Program-made: the position numbers and the translations under genes | Notes under the pieces: model-generated | Databases searched by the model: none | Seen by the model: the letters and a program-made list of their open reading frames with translations, nothing else | What the model was told of the DNA's origin: nothing | Assembly: GCA_963712955.1 (NCBI GenBank) | Contig: CAVQKF010000011.1 | Location: 496,001-560,000 of the forward strand | Source: DATFVJ01 sp963712955 | GTDB taxonomy: Bacteria; Actinomycetota; Actinomycetes; Streptosporangiales; Streptosporangiaceae | DNA: 64,000 nucleotides | Direction: 5' to 3' | In this document: positions 9,366 through 18,257 of the stretch, piece after piece | Layout of the letters: the number at the start of each line of letters is the position of its first letter | Numbering within the stretch: the stretch's first letter is position 1

Positions 9366-9581
9366 CTAGATCGTTGACCGGCAACCCGGCCGGCGATCCG
9401 GCGTGCTGGGCGCCGACCCGTGAACTGGTGGCGTGCCGGCAGGGTCCTGCGTCTTCCCCCCCGAAAACGTCGTCCCTGCGGGCGGAATGTCCGTTTTCCG
9501 CGACGTTTTCGGGGGGGAAGTTGTGTTTCTGGCATGCAGGCGCCGGGGTTGGCTGCTCATATCTGCCGGTCAACGATCTAG
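9366..9581. repeat. Dispersed palindromic MITE-like element, copy B (best preserved)
   Basis: A 216-bp element bounded by inverted ends CTAGATCGTTGACCGGCA and its exact complement ending at 9581. In its middle a perfect 20-bp inverted repeat (CTTCCCCCCCGAAAACGTCG at 9453-9472, complement at 9501-9520) flanks a 28-nt spacer. It has no coding capacity. Copies A (3226-3420) and C (28441-28655) share core, spacer and flanks. Confidence 0.85.
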
Positions 9582-9704
9582 CCCCACGATCCGTGCGGCG
9601 GAACATGTTTGAGCCGGCGGACTTCGGTGACATAACCGCGCGGCCGGCATTACGCGGGCCGGGGTGCCCCTGCACGGGCAGGGGCCTGAAGAAGGGAACC
9701 AGTG

Positions 9705-9875
9705 ATGGCCTTGATCCTCGCGGTCTTAGTGATCGCGCTCATCCTTGGCGGGCTGGGCTTCGCCGTGCACGTGCTGTGGTGGATCGCGCTGGTGGTCCTG
9801 GTGATCTGGCTGCTCGGGTTCGCCCTGCGCGGGGCGAGCGCAGCCGGCCCGCGCGGGCGCTGGTATCGATGGTGA
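9705..9875 (+). CDS. Small hydrophobic membrane protein (56 aa)
   Basis: The ATG at 9705 is preceded by a GAAGGGA ribosome-binding site. The 56-residue product is almost entirely hydrophobic, with two membrane segments (ALILAVLVIALILGGLGF and VLWWIALVVLVIWLLGF) and a basic tail ending RGRWYRW. The WWIA..VLV.WLLGF core and RWYRW ending match a short hydrophobic protein common in Streptomyces and relatives, of unknown function. Confidence 0.75.
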   Translation: MALILAVLVIALILGGLGFAVHVLWWIALVVLVIWLLGFALRGASAAGPRGRWYRW

Positions 9876-9967
9876 CTGCCACTGGTATCGATCAGGACCA
9901 GCGGGCCCGCGTCCGTGATCCCGTCGCCCCGGCTTGTCCTCCCCCACGTACGCCTCGTCCTCAGCAA

Positions 9968-10972
9968 TCACCACGAAGGTCGCCCCGACCATGATCGATG
10001 GCCCTCTGCGGGTGACGGCTCTGCGGGTGACGGCTCTGCGGGTGACGGCTCTGCGGGCGACCGCTCGGTGAGGCGTCCGCGCTGCGGCGCGATCGTGTAC
10101 TTCGGGTCACGTGCGGAGAGCCGGCCGGCGTGGAAGATGGCGAACCGGGTGGTGGCCGAGGCGGCAAGCAACGTGACGCCGGCGAGCGCGGTGGCCGCCC
10201 GGTGGCGCCGGCCGATGAACGCCACGCCAAGCGCGCAGGCCGTCGCCGCCTCGCTTGCACGCAGCGCCAGCCCGGTAATGCCTGACCGGTACGGCTCGGC
10301 CGTCATGCCGATCCGCCTGGTCAGAAGCTGCGCCGAGGTGATCTCGGCCGCGGCACCGAGTACCGCGAGCCTGCGCGCGGGCCCCGCCTGGTCGCACGGG
10401 GCCGCGAGCAGGCCAAGCCCGCCTGCCGCGCTTGCGGCGGATCCTGCGAAGAGATAAGGCATCTCGCGGTAGCCATCATGCCAGGCCGGCACGGCTGTGT
10501 TGCAGATCACCGCTGCGGTGTAGGTGCATATGCCTGGCCCGAGCGTCGCGGCTGCGGCGGTCGCCGCCATCCCTGCGCGCGGCAGCATCCCCGTCACAGC
10601 GGAAATCGCGGCCGCGCCCGCCGCCGGCCCGTAGGCGGCAAGCAGCCAGGACCCGACGCTCATCGGCGAGCTTGGCTTGAATACCCGCAGCATGTTAACG
10701 AACCGGGCGGGACGGCCAAGATCATGTATCAGAGCGGCCGCGGACAGCCCGATCGCGCCCGCCGCGCCGAGCTTCACCCCGCGGGCGAGGTCAGGGCACC
10801 CGCGCAACTGGGCGCCCGCGGCGAGCACGGACGACGCACCCGCCAGCCCGCCGAGGAACAGGTAGCCCGTGACGTCCGGTGAATGCCACACGGGTTCCTT
10901 CAGCACCGGGCGCCCGTAATACGAGGTGAACTCGGCGTCGGGGACCATCGCCTGCTCGCCGCGCCTCTTCAC
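9968..10972 (-). CDS. NrfD/polysulfide-reductase-type membrane subunit of formate dehydrogenase
   Basis: A 334-residue polytopic membrane protein (eight or so hydrophobic segments) with the NrfD-family N-terminus (YYGRPVLKEPVWHSPDVTGYLFLGG) and a DLGRPARF loop. In this operon type it anchors the FdhA-FdhB complex and passes electrons to quinone without heme. The GTG at 10972 follows AGGAG by 3 nt; an internal ATG at 10948 is an alternative. The C-terminus is an SPAEP tandem repeat encoded by near-perfect 15-bp repeats (about 10010-10070), probably a recent expansion. It is the last gene of the fdh operon. Confidence 0.88.
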   Translation of the reverse strand: MKRRGEQAMVPDAEFTSYYGRPVLKEPVWHSPDVTGYLFLGGLAGASSVLAAGAQLRGCPDLARGVKLGAAGAIGLSAAALIHDLGRPARFVNMLRVFKPSSPMSVGSWLLAAYGPAAGAAAISAVTGMLPRAGMAATAAAATLGPGICTYTAAVICNTAVPAWHDGYREMPYLFAGSAASAAGGLGLLAAPCDQAGPARRLAVLGAAAEITSAQLLTRRIGMTAEPYRSGITGLALRASEAATACALGVAFIGRRHRAATALAGVTLLAASATTRFAIFHAGRLSARDPKYTIAPQRGRLTERSPAEPSPAEPSPAEPSPAEGHRSWSGRPSW

Positions 10973-11106
10973 ATGCTCCTCCTCATCCCGGCCCCACGCC
11001 TGCTCAGGCCCGCCTCGTCAGGCCCGCCTTTTTCAGGCCCGAACTCCTCAGGCCCGGCTGCCCCAGACCCACCTCCTCAGGCCCGAACTCCTCAGGCCCG
11101 AACTCC
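10973..11106. repeat. CTCAGGCCCG short tandem repeats between fdh genes
   Basis: Direct repeats of CTCAGGCCCGAACTC and variants (CCTCGT, GGCTGC, TTTTT in place of AACTC) fill the gap between the NrfD and FdhB genes and continue into the last codons of FdhB (CGGGCCTGA on the minus strand). This is another array touching a stop codon. Confidence 0.75.
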
Positions 11107-11913
11107 TCAGGCCCGGCTGCCCAGGCACGCGGCGAGGGCGCCGGCCGCTAGCCCGGCGGCCGCCATCCCCACATGGCGCCAGATGCGGGGCAGGTCCCTG
11201 GTCGTCGCGACCGGGTCGGGTGGCAGCCCGTAGACCTCTGGCTCGTCAAGCAGCAGGAAGAACGCACCGGTTCCGCCGACGCCGTCCGCGGGGTCCTCGC
11301 CGTACAGCCGCGCCCCTGGCGTTCCCGCGTCATGCAGCTCAGCGACCCGAAGCTGTGCACGGGCACGCAACTCGTCCACCGGACCGAACTGGATGGAGTC
11401 GGTGGGACAGGCCTTGGCGCAGGCGGGCTGCAGACCGGCGCCTAGCCTGTCATAGCAGAGCGTGCACTTCCACGCCCTGCCGTCACCGCGCCGCTGGTCG
11501 ATCACGCCGAACGGGCACGCGGGGATGCAGTAGCCGCATCCGTTGCAGACGTCCTCCTGGACGACGACCGTGCCGAATTCGGTCCGCATCAGCGCCCCGG
11601 TCGGGCACACGTCGAGGCAGGCGGCCTCGGTGCAGTGCTTGCACACGTCACTCGACATCAGCCAGCGCAGGTCCCCTGCGTCATCGGCCGGCTTCTCGAT
11701 GAAGGCCACGTGCCGCCAGGTCGAGGCGCCGAGTGCTTGGGTGTTGTCGTACGACATGCCGGTGAGCAGCAGGCCGTCTTCTGGGACGGCGTTCCACTCC
11801 TTGCATGCCACCTCGCATGCCTTGCAGCCGATGCACACGGACGTGTCGGTGAAGAAACCCATCCGCGGCGGATGTTCGGTGTAACCGGCGAGGCCGGCCG
11901 GGTCCGCGCTCAC
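11107..11913 (-). CDS. fdhB: Formate dehydrogenase iron-sulfur subunit (four [4Fe-4S])
   Basis: About 268 residues, carrying four cysteine clusters: CIGCKACEVACKEWN, CKHCTEAACLDVC, CNGCGYCIPACPFG, and CTLC with CAKACPT. This is the FdhB/HybA electron-transfer fold that wires FdhA to the membrane subunit. A C-terminal hydrophobic segment (VGMAAAGLAAGALAACL) is a single membrane anchor. Two GTG starts are possible: 11919, overlapping the fdhA stop by 4 nt, or 11913, preceded by GGAG at 8 nt; I prefer 11913. It is probably translationally coupled to fdhA. Confidence 0.92.
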   Translation of the reverse strand: MSADPAGLAGYTEHPPRMGFFTDTSVCIGCKACEVACKEWNAVPEDGLLLTGMSYDNTQALGASTWRHVAFIEKPADDAGDLRWLMSSDVCKHCTEAACLDVCPTGALMRTEFGTVVVQEDVCNGCGYCIPACPFGVIDQRRGDGRAWKCTLCYDRLGAGLQPACAKACPTDSIQFGPVDELRARAQLRVAELHDAGTPGARLYGEDPADGVGGTGAFFLLLDEPEVYGLPPDPVATTRDLPRIWRHVGMAAAGLAAGALAACLGSRA

Positions 11914-11915
11914 GC

Positions 11916-14900
11916 TCACATCTCCGTCCCTGTCGCGTCGGTGATTCCCGCCCGCTCCTGATATTCGCGGACCAGGTCGCGCAGCGCAGGCCCGCGTGGC
12001 CGCCGTCCGGCACGGACGTCGCACGCCAGCGCCTTTACCTCCTGGATGTGCACGTTCGGGTCGAGTGACAGGTGCGCAAGCTCGTTGGCGGCGTCTCCGG
12101 TGGTATACCCTGCGGCCCCCAGTGCCAGGGCAGGCCGACCTGATGCAGCACGCGCCCCTGCACCGTCAGCGGCCGCATCCGCTCCGTGACGAGCACCCGG
12201 GCCTCGACGGCGCTCCGCGCCGTGATGATCGTCGCCCAGCCGAGGTGCTCGAGTCCCCGCTCCGCCGCGAGCGCGGGTGACACCTCGCAGAAGAACTCCG
12301 GCTGCAGCTCGGCCAGGTAGGGCAGGTGCCTTGACATGCCGCCGGCGGTGTGATGCTCGGTGAGCCTGTAGGTGGTGGTCACGTAGGGGAACACGTCGGC
12401 CCCTGGCTCGTTACCGCTCGGCTGGAACCTGTCCTCCGCGTGCTTGACGAGCGGCGCACGGGATTGTGCTGCTGGCCGTAGAGCAGGTTGCGGACCGGCG
12501 ACTCCTGCGGCTCGTAGTGCGTCGGCAGCGGGCCGTCGACCAGGCCCGCCGGCGCGAACAGCCATGCCTTGCCGTCTGCCTGCATGATGAACGGGTCGAT
12601 GCCTGACAGCGCGTCCACCCCGGTAGCTCCCTCGGGCGGCCGGTAGGACGGCGGCCGGTCGGCGACGAAGTCGGGCACGTCGTGGCCGGTCCACTTGCCT
12701 TTCTCCTCGTCCCACCAGATGAGTTCCTTGCGCTTGCTCCACGGCTTGCCATCCGGATCCGCCGACGCCCTGTTGTAGAGCACGCGCCGGTTCGCGGGCC
12801 AGGCCCAGCCCCATTCGGGTGCCACCCAGCTCTGCTCCTTGCCCGGCTTGCGACGTGCGGCCTGATTGACGCCATCGGCGTAGACGCCGCAGTAGATCCA
12901 GCAGCCGCATGCCGTCGACCCGTCGCCGGCAAGCTGCGCGAAGGACGACAGCGGCCGGCCATCCGCATCCCGGCCGTTCACCTCGGCAAGCACGGCCTCG
13001 GCGTCCGGCTCGGCCAGCGGCCCGGCGGTCGGGTAGTCCCAGGTGAGGTCGAGGACCGGCCGGTCGATGTCATCGGCGGACCCGGCGAGCCTCGCCCGGA
13101 TCCTGAGCCCGAGGTGGTAGATGAACCACAGGTCGCTGCGGGCGTCGCCGGCAGGTTCCACGGCCGCATGGTGCCACTGCAGCATGCGCTGCGTGTTGGT
13201 GAAGGTGCCGCCCTTCTCCGTGTGCGCGGCAGCGGGCAGGAAGAACACCTCCGTACCGATCTCCTCGGTGCGCATCTCACCGGTCTCGATCTCCGGCCCG
13301 TTCTTCCACCAGGTAGCGCTCTCGATCTGGACGAAGTCGCGCACCACCAGCCAGTCCAGGTTGGCCATGCCGAGCCGCTGCATCCGCGCGTTGGCCGAGC
13401 CGACGGCAGGGTTCTGGCCGAACAGGAAGTAGCCCTTGCAGCTGCCCTCCATCTGCGCCACGACCGTGTCGTACGTGCTGTGACTGCCGGTCAGCCTGGG
13501 CAGGTAGTCGTAGCAGAAGCCATTGTCGGCCGTCGCGGCCTCTCCCCACCACGCCTTCAGCAGGCTGACCATGTACGACCGCGTGTTCGCCCAGAATCCC
13601 TTGTCCGTGGACTCGGCACGCACGTAGGCGTCGAGATCGGAGTTTCCTTGTGCGTGCGGCATCGGCAGATAACCGGGCAGCAGGTCGAACAGGGTGGGGA
13701 TATCGGTCGAGCCCTGGATGGACGCGTGCCCGCGCAGGGCGAGGATGCCGCCGCCAGGGCGGCCCATGTTGCCGAGCAGCGCCTGCAGGATCGCCGCTGT
13801 TCGTATGTACTGCACCCCGACCGTGTGCTGCGTCCAGCCGAGGCTGTAGACGAACGACGTGGTGCGGTCGCGGCCCGAGTTGGCCGTGACGAGCTCACAT
13901 ACCGTGGCGAACAGTTCCGGCGGCACACCGCAGACCTGCTCGACCATCTCCGGTGTGTAGCGGGCGAAATGCCGCTTGAGGACCTGGAACACGCAGCGCG
14001 GATGCTGCAGCGTCTCGTCGGTGTCCGGCGCGGGATGGGCGTCCGCGCCACCGGATCCATGTGCCTCACCCCGCGCCGCCTGCCGCACCTGGCCGAGCGC
14101 GCCGCCGCCGGTGTCTGCGAGCCTGCCCCTCTTGCCGCTCGCGGGCGCCACCTCCTTGCCCTGGTAGCGCCAGGCGCGGAAGTCGTAGGTGCGCTGCTCA
14201 CGGTCCAGGCCGGAGAAGACGCCGTCAAGATCCTCTGTATCGGCGAAATCCTCGGTCAGGATCGCCGGCGCGTTGGTGTAGGTGACGACATAGTCGCGGA
14301 AGTACTTCTCGTTGCTGAGCACGTAATTGATCAGCGCGCCGACGAACGTGATGTCGCTGCCCGCCCGCAACGGCACGTACACGTCGGCGACCGCGCTCGT
14401 CCGGGTGAACCGCGGGTCGACGTGGATCAGCTTGGCGCCGCGGGCCTTGGCCTCCATCACCCACTGGAAGCCGACCGGATGGCACTCGGCCATGTTCGAG
14501 CCCTCGATCAGGATGCAGTCAGAGTTCTGCAGGTCCTGCTGGAACGTCGTCGCCCCGCCGCGACCGAAGCTTGTCCCCAGACCGGGAACGGTGGAGGAGT
14601 GTCAAATCCGCGCCTGATTCTCGATCTGGATCGCGCCGAGCGCGGTGAACAGCTTCTTGATCAGGTAGTTCTCCTCATTGTCCAGGGTCGCACCGCCGAG
14701 GCTCGCGAAGCCGACCGTTCGGCGGACACGCGTGCCCTGATGGTCCCACTGCCAGCCGGACCGGCGTGCGGCGATCACCCGGTCGGCGATCATGTCCATG
14801 GCCGTGTCGAGGTCCAGGTGCTCCCACTCGGTCCCGAACGGCCGCCGGTACGCAATCTGGTACTGACGTGCGGTGCCGGTCGTGAGCTGCAGGCTCGCCG

Positions 14901-15168
14901 ATCCCTTCGGGCACAGCCTGCCACGGCTGACCGGCGAGTCCGGATCTCCCTCGATCTGCGTGACGCGGCCGCCGCTCACGTAGACGTCCTGGCCGCACCC
15001 CACCGCGCAGTACGGGCATACCGACTTGACCACCTTGTCCGCTACCGCGACCCGCGGCTTGAGGTTGCGTGTCCGCTGGCTCCTGGTGGCGGCGCCGCGC
15101 CCGGTCTTGTCCGGCCCGCTCAGCTGGCGGTAGACCGGCCATGACTCGATCCAGGTGCGAGCGCCCAT
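11916..15168 (-). CDS. fdhA: Selenocysteine formate dehydrogenase catalytic subunit; UGA readthrough and two frameshifts
   Basis: The molybdopterin/tungstopterin enzyme oxidising formate to CO2. The N-terminal part has a CPYCAVGCGQDVYV [4Fe-4S] motif and a molybdopterin-oxidoreductase fold. At 14602-14604 an in-frame TGA follows IENQARI and precedes HSSTVPGLGTSFGRGG, where homologues carry the active-site selenocysteine. The frame then runs on through NMAECHPVGFQW. It is interrupted twice near the 3' end. At about 12451-12462 the next homologous segment (APLVKHAEDRFQPSG) is in another frame. At 12116-12120 a C-run has one base too few to keep HWG-AAGYTTGDAANE in frame. Read across both, the protein ends at the TGA 11916-11918, which overlaps fdhB. 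The indels may be consensus errors or real inactivation. Confidence 0.85.
14573..14604 (-). promoter_or_regulatory. SECIS-like hairpin directing UGA to selenocysteine
   Basis: Immediately 3' of the UGA on the mRNA, a six-pair stem GUUCCC / GGGGAC closes a GGUCU apical loop. The loop begins 18 nt after the UGA. The same GGUC-type loop at the same distance is found in the E. coli fdhF SECIS bound by SelB. Confidence 0.8.
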
Positions 15169-15280
15169 CGCCAGCCCTCCGCTCTCTGCTCCCTGCTCTG
15201 CGCGGTCAGCTTGCCCGTTGCCGCTACCATAACCCGCCGGATCGTGCGCTGATCAGTCGGCCCGGCGTGCGGAACGTCCA

Positions 15281-15905
15281 TCAGCCATAACGGCTACGCG
15301 GTGTGTCATGCGACCCGAAGATGACACCGTCCTGGTCACATCGCGCGCGGCGGCAGTCCACTCGCGAGGACGTTGAGCACGTCGCCGGGGTCCGGCGCGT
15401 TGACCCCGCGCCCGCCGCGGGGCAGCACCTAGCGGCGGTCCGGGGGACCGGCTCGAGCGCGTGCTCCCTGAGCATCCCCTCGTCTCTGTCGGAGCGGCGC
15501 AGGCCGAACAGCGCCGACGTGAATCCGGCCCTGGCCCGGCAGGTCGCGCCCATCATGACGTTCTCGAGCACGCTCAGGCCGCTGAAGAGGGCCACCCCTT
15601 GGAGGGTCCGCGCGATGCCTAGTGCCGCGAGGAGATGCGGGCGCAGCCGGGCCAACGGCCGGCCGTCGAACCAGATGCTGCCCGCCTGCGGCCTGACGAA
15701 GCCGCAGAGCACGTTGAGCAGGGTCGTCTTCCCCGCACCGTTCGGGCCGATGACACCCGCCACCTGGCGCGGGTTGACGGTCAGCGACGGCCCCGTCGAG
15801 CGCCGTGAGCCCGCCAAAGCGCACCGTCACGCCGCGTACGTCGAGGGCGCCGGCCCGCGGCGCTTGCGCCGTTTTCCCCGCCCGTTCGGCTGAACGGTCA
15901 TTCAT
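15281..15905 (-). pseudogene. livG: livG-like ABC ATPase remnant (frameshifted and truncated)
   Basis: The first frame from the ATG at 15905 reads ALDVRGVTVRFGGLTALDG. After an indel near 15782-15800 the second frame continues SLTVNPRQVAGVIGPNGAGK(T)TLLNVLCGF with the Walker A motif. It then gives the branched-chain amino acid transporter pattern (GIARTLQGVALFSGLSVLENVM). Similarity stops after REHALE, so the signature motif, Walker B and C-terminal half are missing. No liv permease or binding-protein gene is adjacent. It looks like a dead fragment of a LivG ATPase. Confidence 0.75.
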
Positions 15906-16054
15906 CAACCAATCCCCGGCTCTGGGGGGATACAACCCGGTGCTATGAACCGTCATTCACACCTACCGAGCGCTTGTCCGCAAGGCCACACAGCCAGTCG
16001 CGGCCGATTCGTGCCCAAATCGAGACCGGGTCAGGTCCTGGCATGAAACGCCCG

Positions 16055-16735
16055 TCACATGCAGGGTTCGCCACCGCTTGCCGTGCTCGCCTGGCAAGAT
16101 CGCGCCAGCGCACGCAGCCGTTCGGGCTGTGCCGACCTTGGCGGGGCGATCCCCAGAAACCCCCCCGCCTGGGCTTTTACCTGGGCACGGACCGGAGTGG
16201 CGGCCTGCGAGGCTCCGGGTCGGGGCCGGGTGGGCACCCCACCACATCCGGGCCCGGGCGGGCGCCAGAACGCCTCGTGTGACGTGCCGGCCCCGCAAGT
16301 GCCGTAGCTGTAGACGACCTTGTGTGTGTGATGGTTCGAGAAGACAGTCATCCGCGAGTAATAGCGGTGTCCGTGATGGGTTCGCACGCGCCCAAGGGCG
16401 ATACCTACTGTGGTATTGGTGCCCTTGAAGCAGTTCCCCCAGCAGGTCCGCTGGTATAGCGCGCCCAAACCGTAGGCGCGTAGCGCGTTCCACTGAAGCC
16501 ATTGGATCTTGGTTATGTTTCTGTCACCACCAGCACCGAAGTAAATGCCGCCCGGCCGGACTTCCCCGTGATACCAGTTGAAGGCCCAAGCGTCGTTCTC
16601 CGTCCCGTACATAACGGGCTCCGCGGTCGCCGTGCCCATGGGTGCCGAAACTGGCGATTGGCTGGCCGCAACCGTACCGAGTAGCAGGCCGAGCGCCGCG
16701 AATGCGGGAGCCATGGCTATGACGATCTTCCTCAT
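16055..16735 (-). CDS. Secreted protein of unknown function
   Basis: A 226-residue protein with a clear signal peptide (MRKIVIAMAPAFAALGLLLG, cleavage likely after the alanines near residue 30-40) from an ATG at 16735 preceded by GGGGGAAGC. The mature part is rich in Trp, Tyr, Gly and His (ITKIQWLQWNALRAYGLG, HHGHRYYSRMTVFSNHHTH) with paired cysteines (CWGNC). It resembles small secreted actinomycete proteins of unknown role. The last about 80 residues are Pro/Ala-rich and look disordered or out of frame. Confidence 0.65.
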   Translation of the reverse strand: MRKIVIAMAPAFAALGLLLGTVAASQSPVSAPMGTATAEPVMYGTENDAWAFNWYHGEVRPGGIYFGAGGDRNITKIQWLQWNALRAYGLGALYQRTCWGNCFKGTNTTVGIALGRVRTHHGHRYYSRMTVFSNHHTHKVVYSYGTCGAGTSHEAFWRPPGPGCGGVPTRPRPGASQAATPVRAQVKAQAGGFLGIAPPRSAQPERLRALARSCQASTASGGEPCM

Positions 16736-17050
16736 GCTTCCCCCGTTGCGGCCGGTTCCCCTTGTGCATGGCATCGCGTAATACCGAGCCATCGTTACCG
16801 AGCCATCGTTACCTAGCCTGAAGCATTCTCGTGAGGCTAATCGGCGAATCCCGGTATATGTGATGACATACAGCTCGCGCCGTATGGCCTAATATGCATA
16901 CATTTCGGTGGCGCCAGGCGCGGCGGCGGCAGCGGGATCACACGCAACCCCTATGATCTGGACATGATGCGTGGGACGCCCGGTCGTGCCCGATCGCATC
17001 CGGGCGGCGTACCTTCGCCGACTCGATCGCCGGCGCAGCACTGACGGACG
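16736..17050. other. Intergenic region between divergent secreted-protein and SDR genes
   Basis: About 315 nt, less GC-rich than average around 16800-16900. It contains a short duplication of CGAGCCATCGTTAC near 16786-16815. It probably holds promoters for both flanking genes; I could not place a confident -35/-10 pair. Confidence 0.4.
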
Positions 17051-17950
17051 GTGAATGCATCCGTGGCCAGTTCAGCCAGTACGGCCAGTTCAGCCAGTAC
17101 GGCCAGTACGGCCAGTACGGCCAGTTCAGCCAGTACGGCCAGTACGGCCAGTTCAGCCAGTACGGCCAGTTCAGCCAGTACGGCCAGCCAACCCGGCACG
17201 GTATTCGTGACCGGCGCGAGCACAGGGTTCGGTGCGGGGATCGCGCGGCGTTTCGCGGCGGAAGGCGTGCGCGTCGTCGCGGCCGCCCGCAGAGCCGGCA
17301 GGCTCGCCGGTCTCGCCGAGGAGTTCGGCGCGCGAGTGCTTCCGCTCGAACTCGACGTGCGGGACCGGGCGGCTGTCAGCCACGCGATCCGCACCCTGCC
17401 CGCGGAGTTCGCGGAGATTGACGTCCTGGTGAACAACGCCGGTCTCGCGAAAGGCCTGCAGCCGGCCTACCAGGCCGATGTCGACGACTGGGAGCAGATG
17501 ATCGACACGAACTGCAAGGGGCTTGTCTACTGCACGCGCGCAGTCCTGCCCGGCATGGTCGCGCGCGGCCGCGGCCACGTGATCAACATGGGATCGGTGG
17601 CGGGCACGTACCCCTATCCGGGCGGCAACGTGTATGGCGGCACCAAGGCATTCGTGCACCAGTTCAGCCTCAATCTGCGCAGCGACCTGCATGGCACGCG
17701 CATACGGGTCACCTGCGTCGAGCCCGGCATGGGCGGCGGGACCGAGTTCTCCCTCGTGCGGTTCGGCGGCGACCAGGACGAGGCGGACGCGGTCTACGCG
17801 GGCGTCGAGCCGCTGACACCCGACGACATCGCGGAAACGGTACACTGGGTGGCGTCGCTACCGGGCCATGTCAATATCAACATGATCGAGCTCATGCCCG
17901 TCGCCCAGAGCTTCGCGCCATTCCAGATCCATCGCGGAACCCCCGCGTAG
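17051..17950 (+). CDS. Short-chain dehydrogenase (YdfG-like) with repeat-expanded N-terminus
   Basis: A 299-residue NAD(P)-dependent SDR. The nucleotide-binding motif is TGASTGFGAGIA, followed by NNAGLA, the catalytic serine region (NMGSVAGTYPYPGGNVYGGTKAF), and Tyr/Lys in YGGTK. YdfG-type enzymes oxidise 3-hydroxy acids or serine. The first about 45 residues are Ala-Ser-Thr repeats (SASTAS) from a 6/12-bp minisatellite, absent from normal SDRs. The true start may therefore be within or after the array; the GTG at 17051 has only a weak ribosome-binding site. Confidence 0.85.
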   Translation: MNASVASSASTASSASTASTASTASSASTASTASSASTASSASTASQPGTVFVTGASTGFGAGIARRFAAEGVRVVAAARRAGRLAGLAEEFGARVLPLELDVRDRAAVSHAIRTLPAEFAEIDVLVNNAGLAKGLQPAYQADVDDWEQMIDTNCKGLVYCTRAVLPGMVARGRGHVINMGSVAGTYPYPGGNVYGGTKAFVHQFSLNLRSDLHGTRIRVTCVEPGMGGGTEFSLVRFGGDQDEADAVYAGVEPLTPDDIAETVHWVASLPGHVNINMIELMPVAQSFAPFQIHRGTPA

Positions 17951-18017
17951 CGGTCGTGGATTGGATCGGGGAACCGGCCGTCGTCGCGCTCGGGACGAGC
18001 GCTTCGGGTAGCTGAAC

Positions 18018-18185
18018 GTGGCGGGACGTGGCACTACGGCGACGGCCCTGCTGACAAGGCTGGACATCGCGCACAGCGTGCATCTGTATGAGCATGACCA
18101 GCGGCGCAGCTCGTACGGGCTGGAGGCGAGCGAGGCGCTCGGCGTCGCGCCCGAGCGGGTCTTCAAGACGCTGGTGCGAATGTGA
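18018..18185 (+). pseudogene. ybaK: Truncated YbaK/Cys-tRNA(Pro) deacylase fragment
   Basis: From a GTG at 18018 a 55-codon frame reads TTATALLTRLDIAHSVHLYE, then SSYGLEASEALGVAPERVFK and TLVRM before a stop. This is the beginning of a YbaK-type deacylase that clears mischarged Cys-tRNA(Pro). The full domain is about 155 residues; the remaining two thirds are absent, and a patatin gene begins on the other strand 70 nt later. It is a remnant. Confidence 0.75.
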
Positions 18186-18257
18186 CAAGAACACGGCCGG
18201 AAACGGCGCGGCCAGAAAGCGCGCGGAAGAAGGCACCTCCGCTCGCCTGGCTCCCGG

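Noticed and set aside
9650..9967. 105-codon minus-strand frame opposite the small hydrophobic gene
   Set aside because: No ribosome-binding site or family pattern; the plus-strand gene matches a known short hydrophobic family.
10010..10070. CRISPR-like short direct repeats
   Set aside because: The units are contiguous 15-mers without spacers and encode the SPAEP tail of the NrfD-like protein.
12682..15144. 820-codon plus-strand frame across fdhA
   Set aside because: Antisense shadow of fdhA in high-GC DNA; no recognisable domains.
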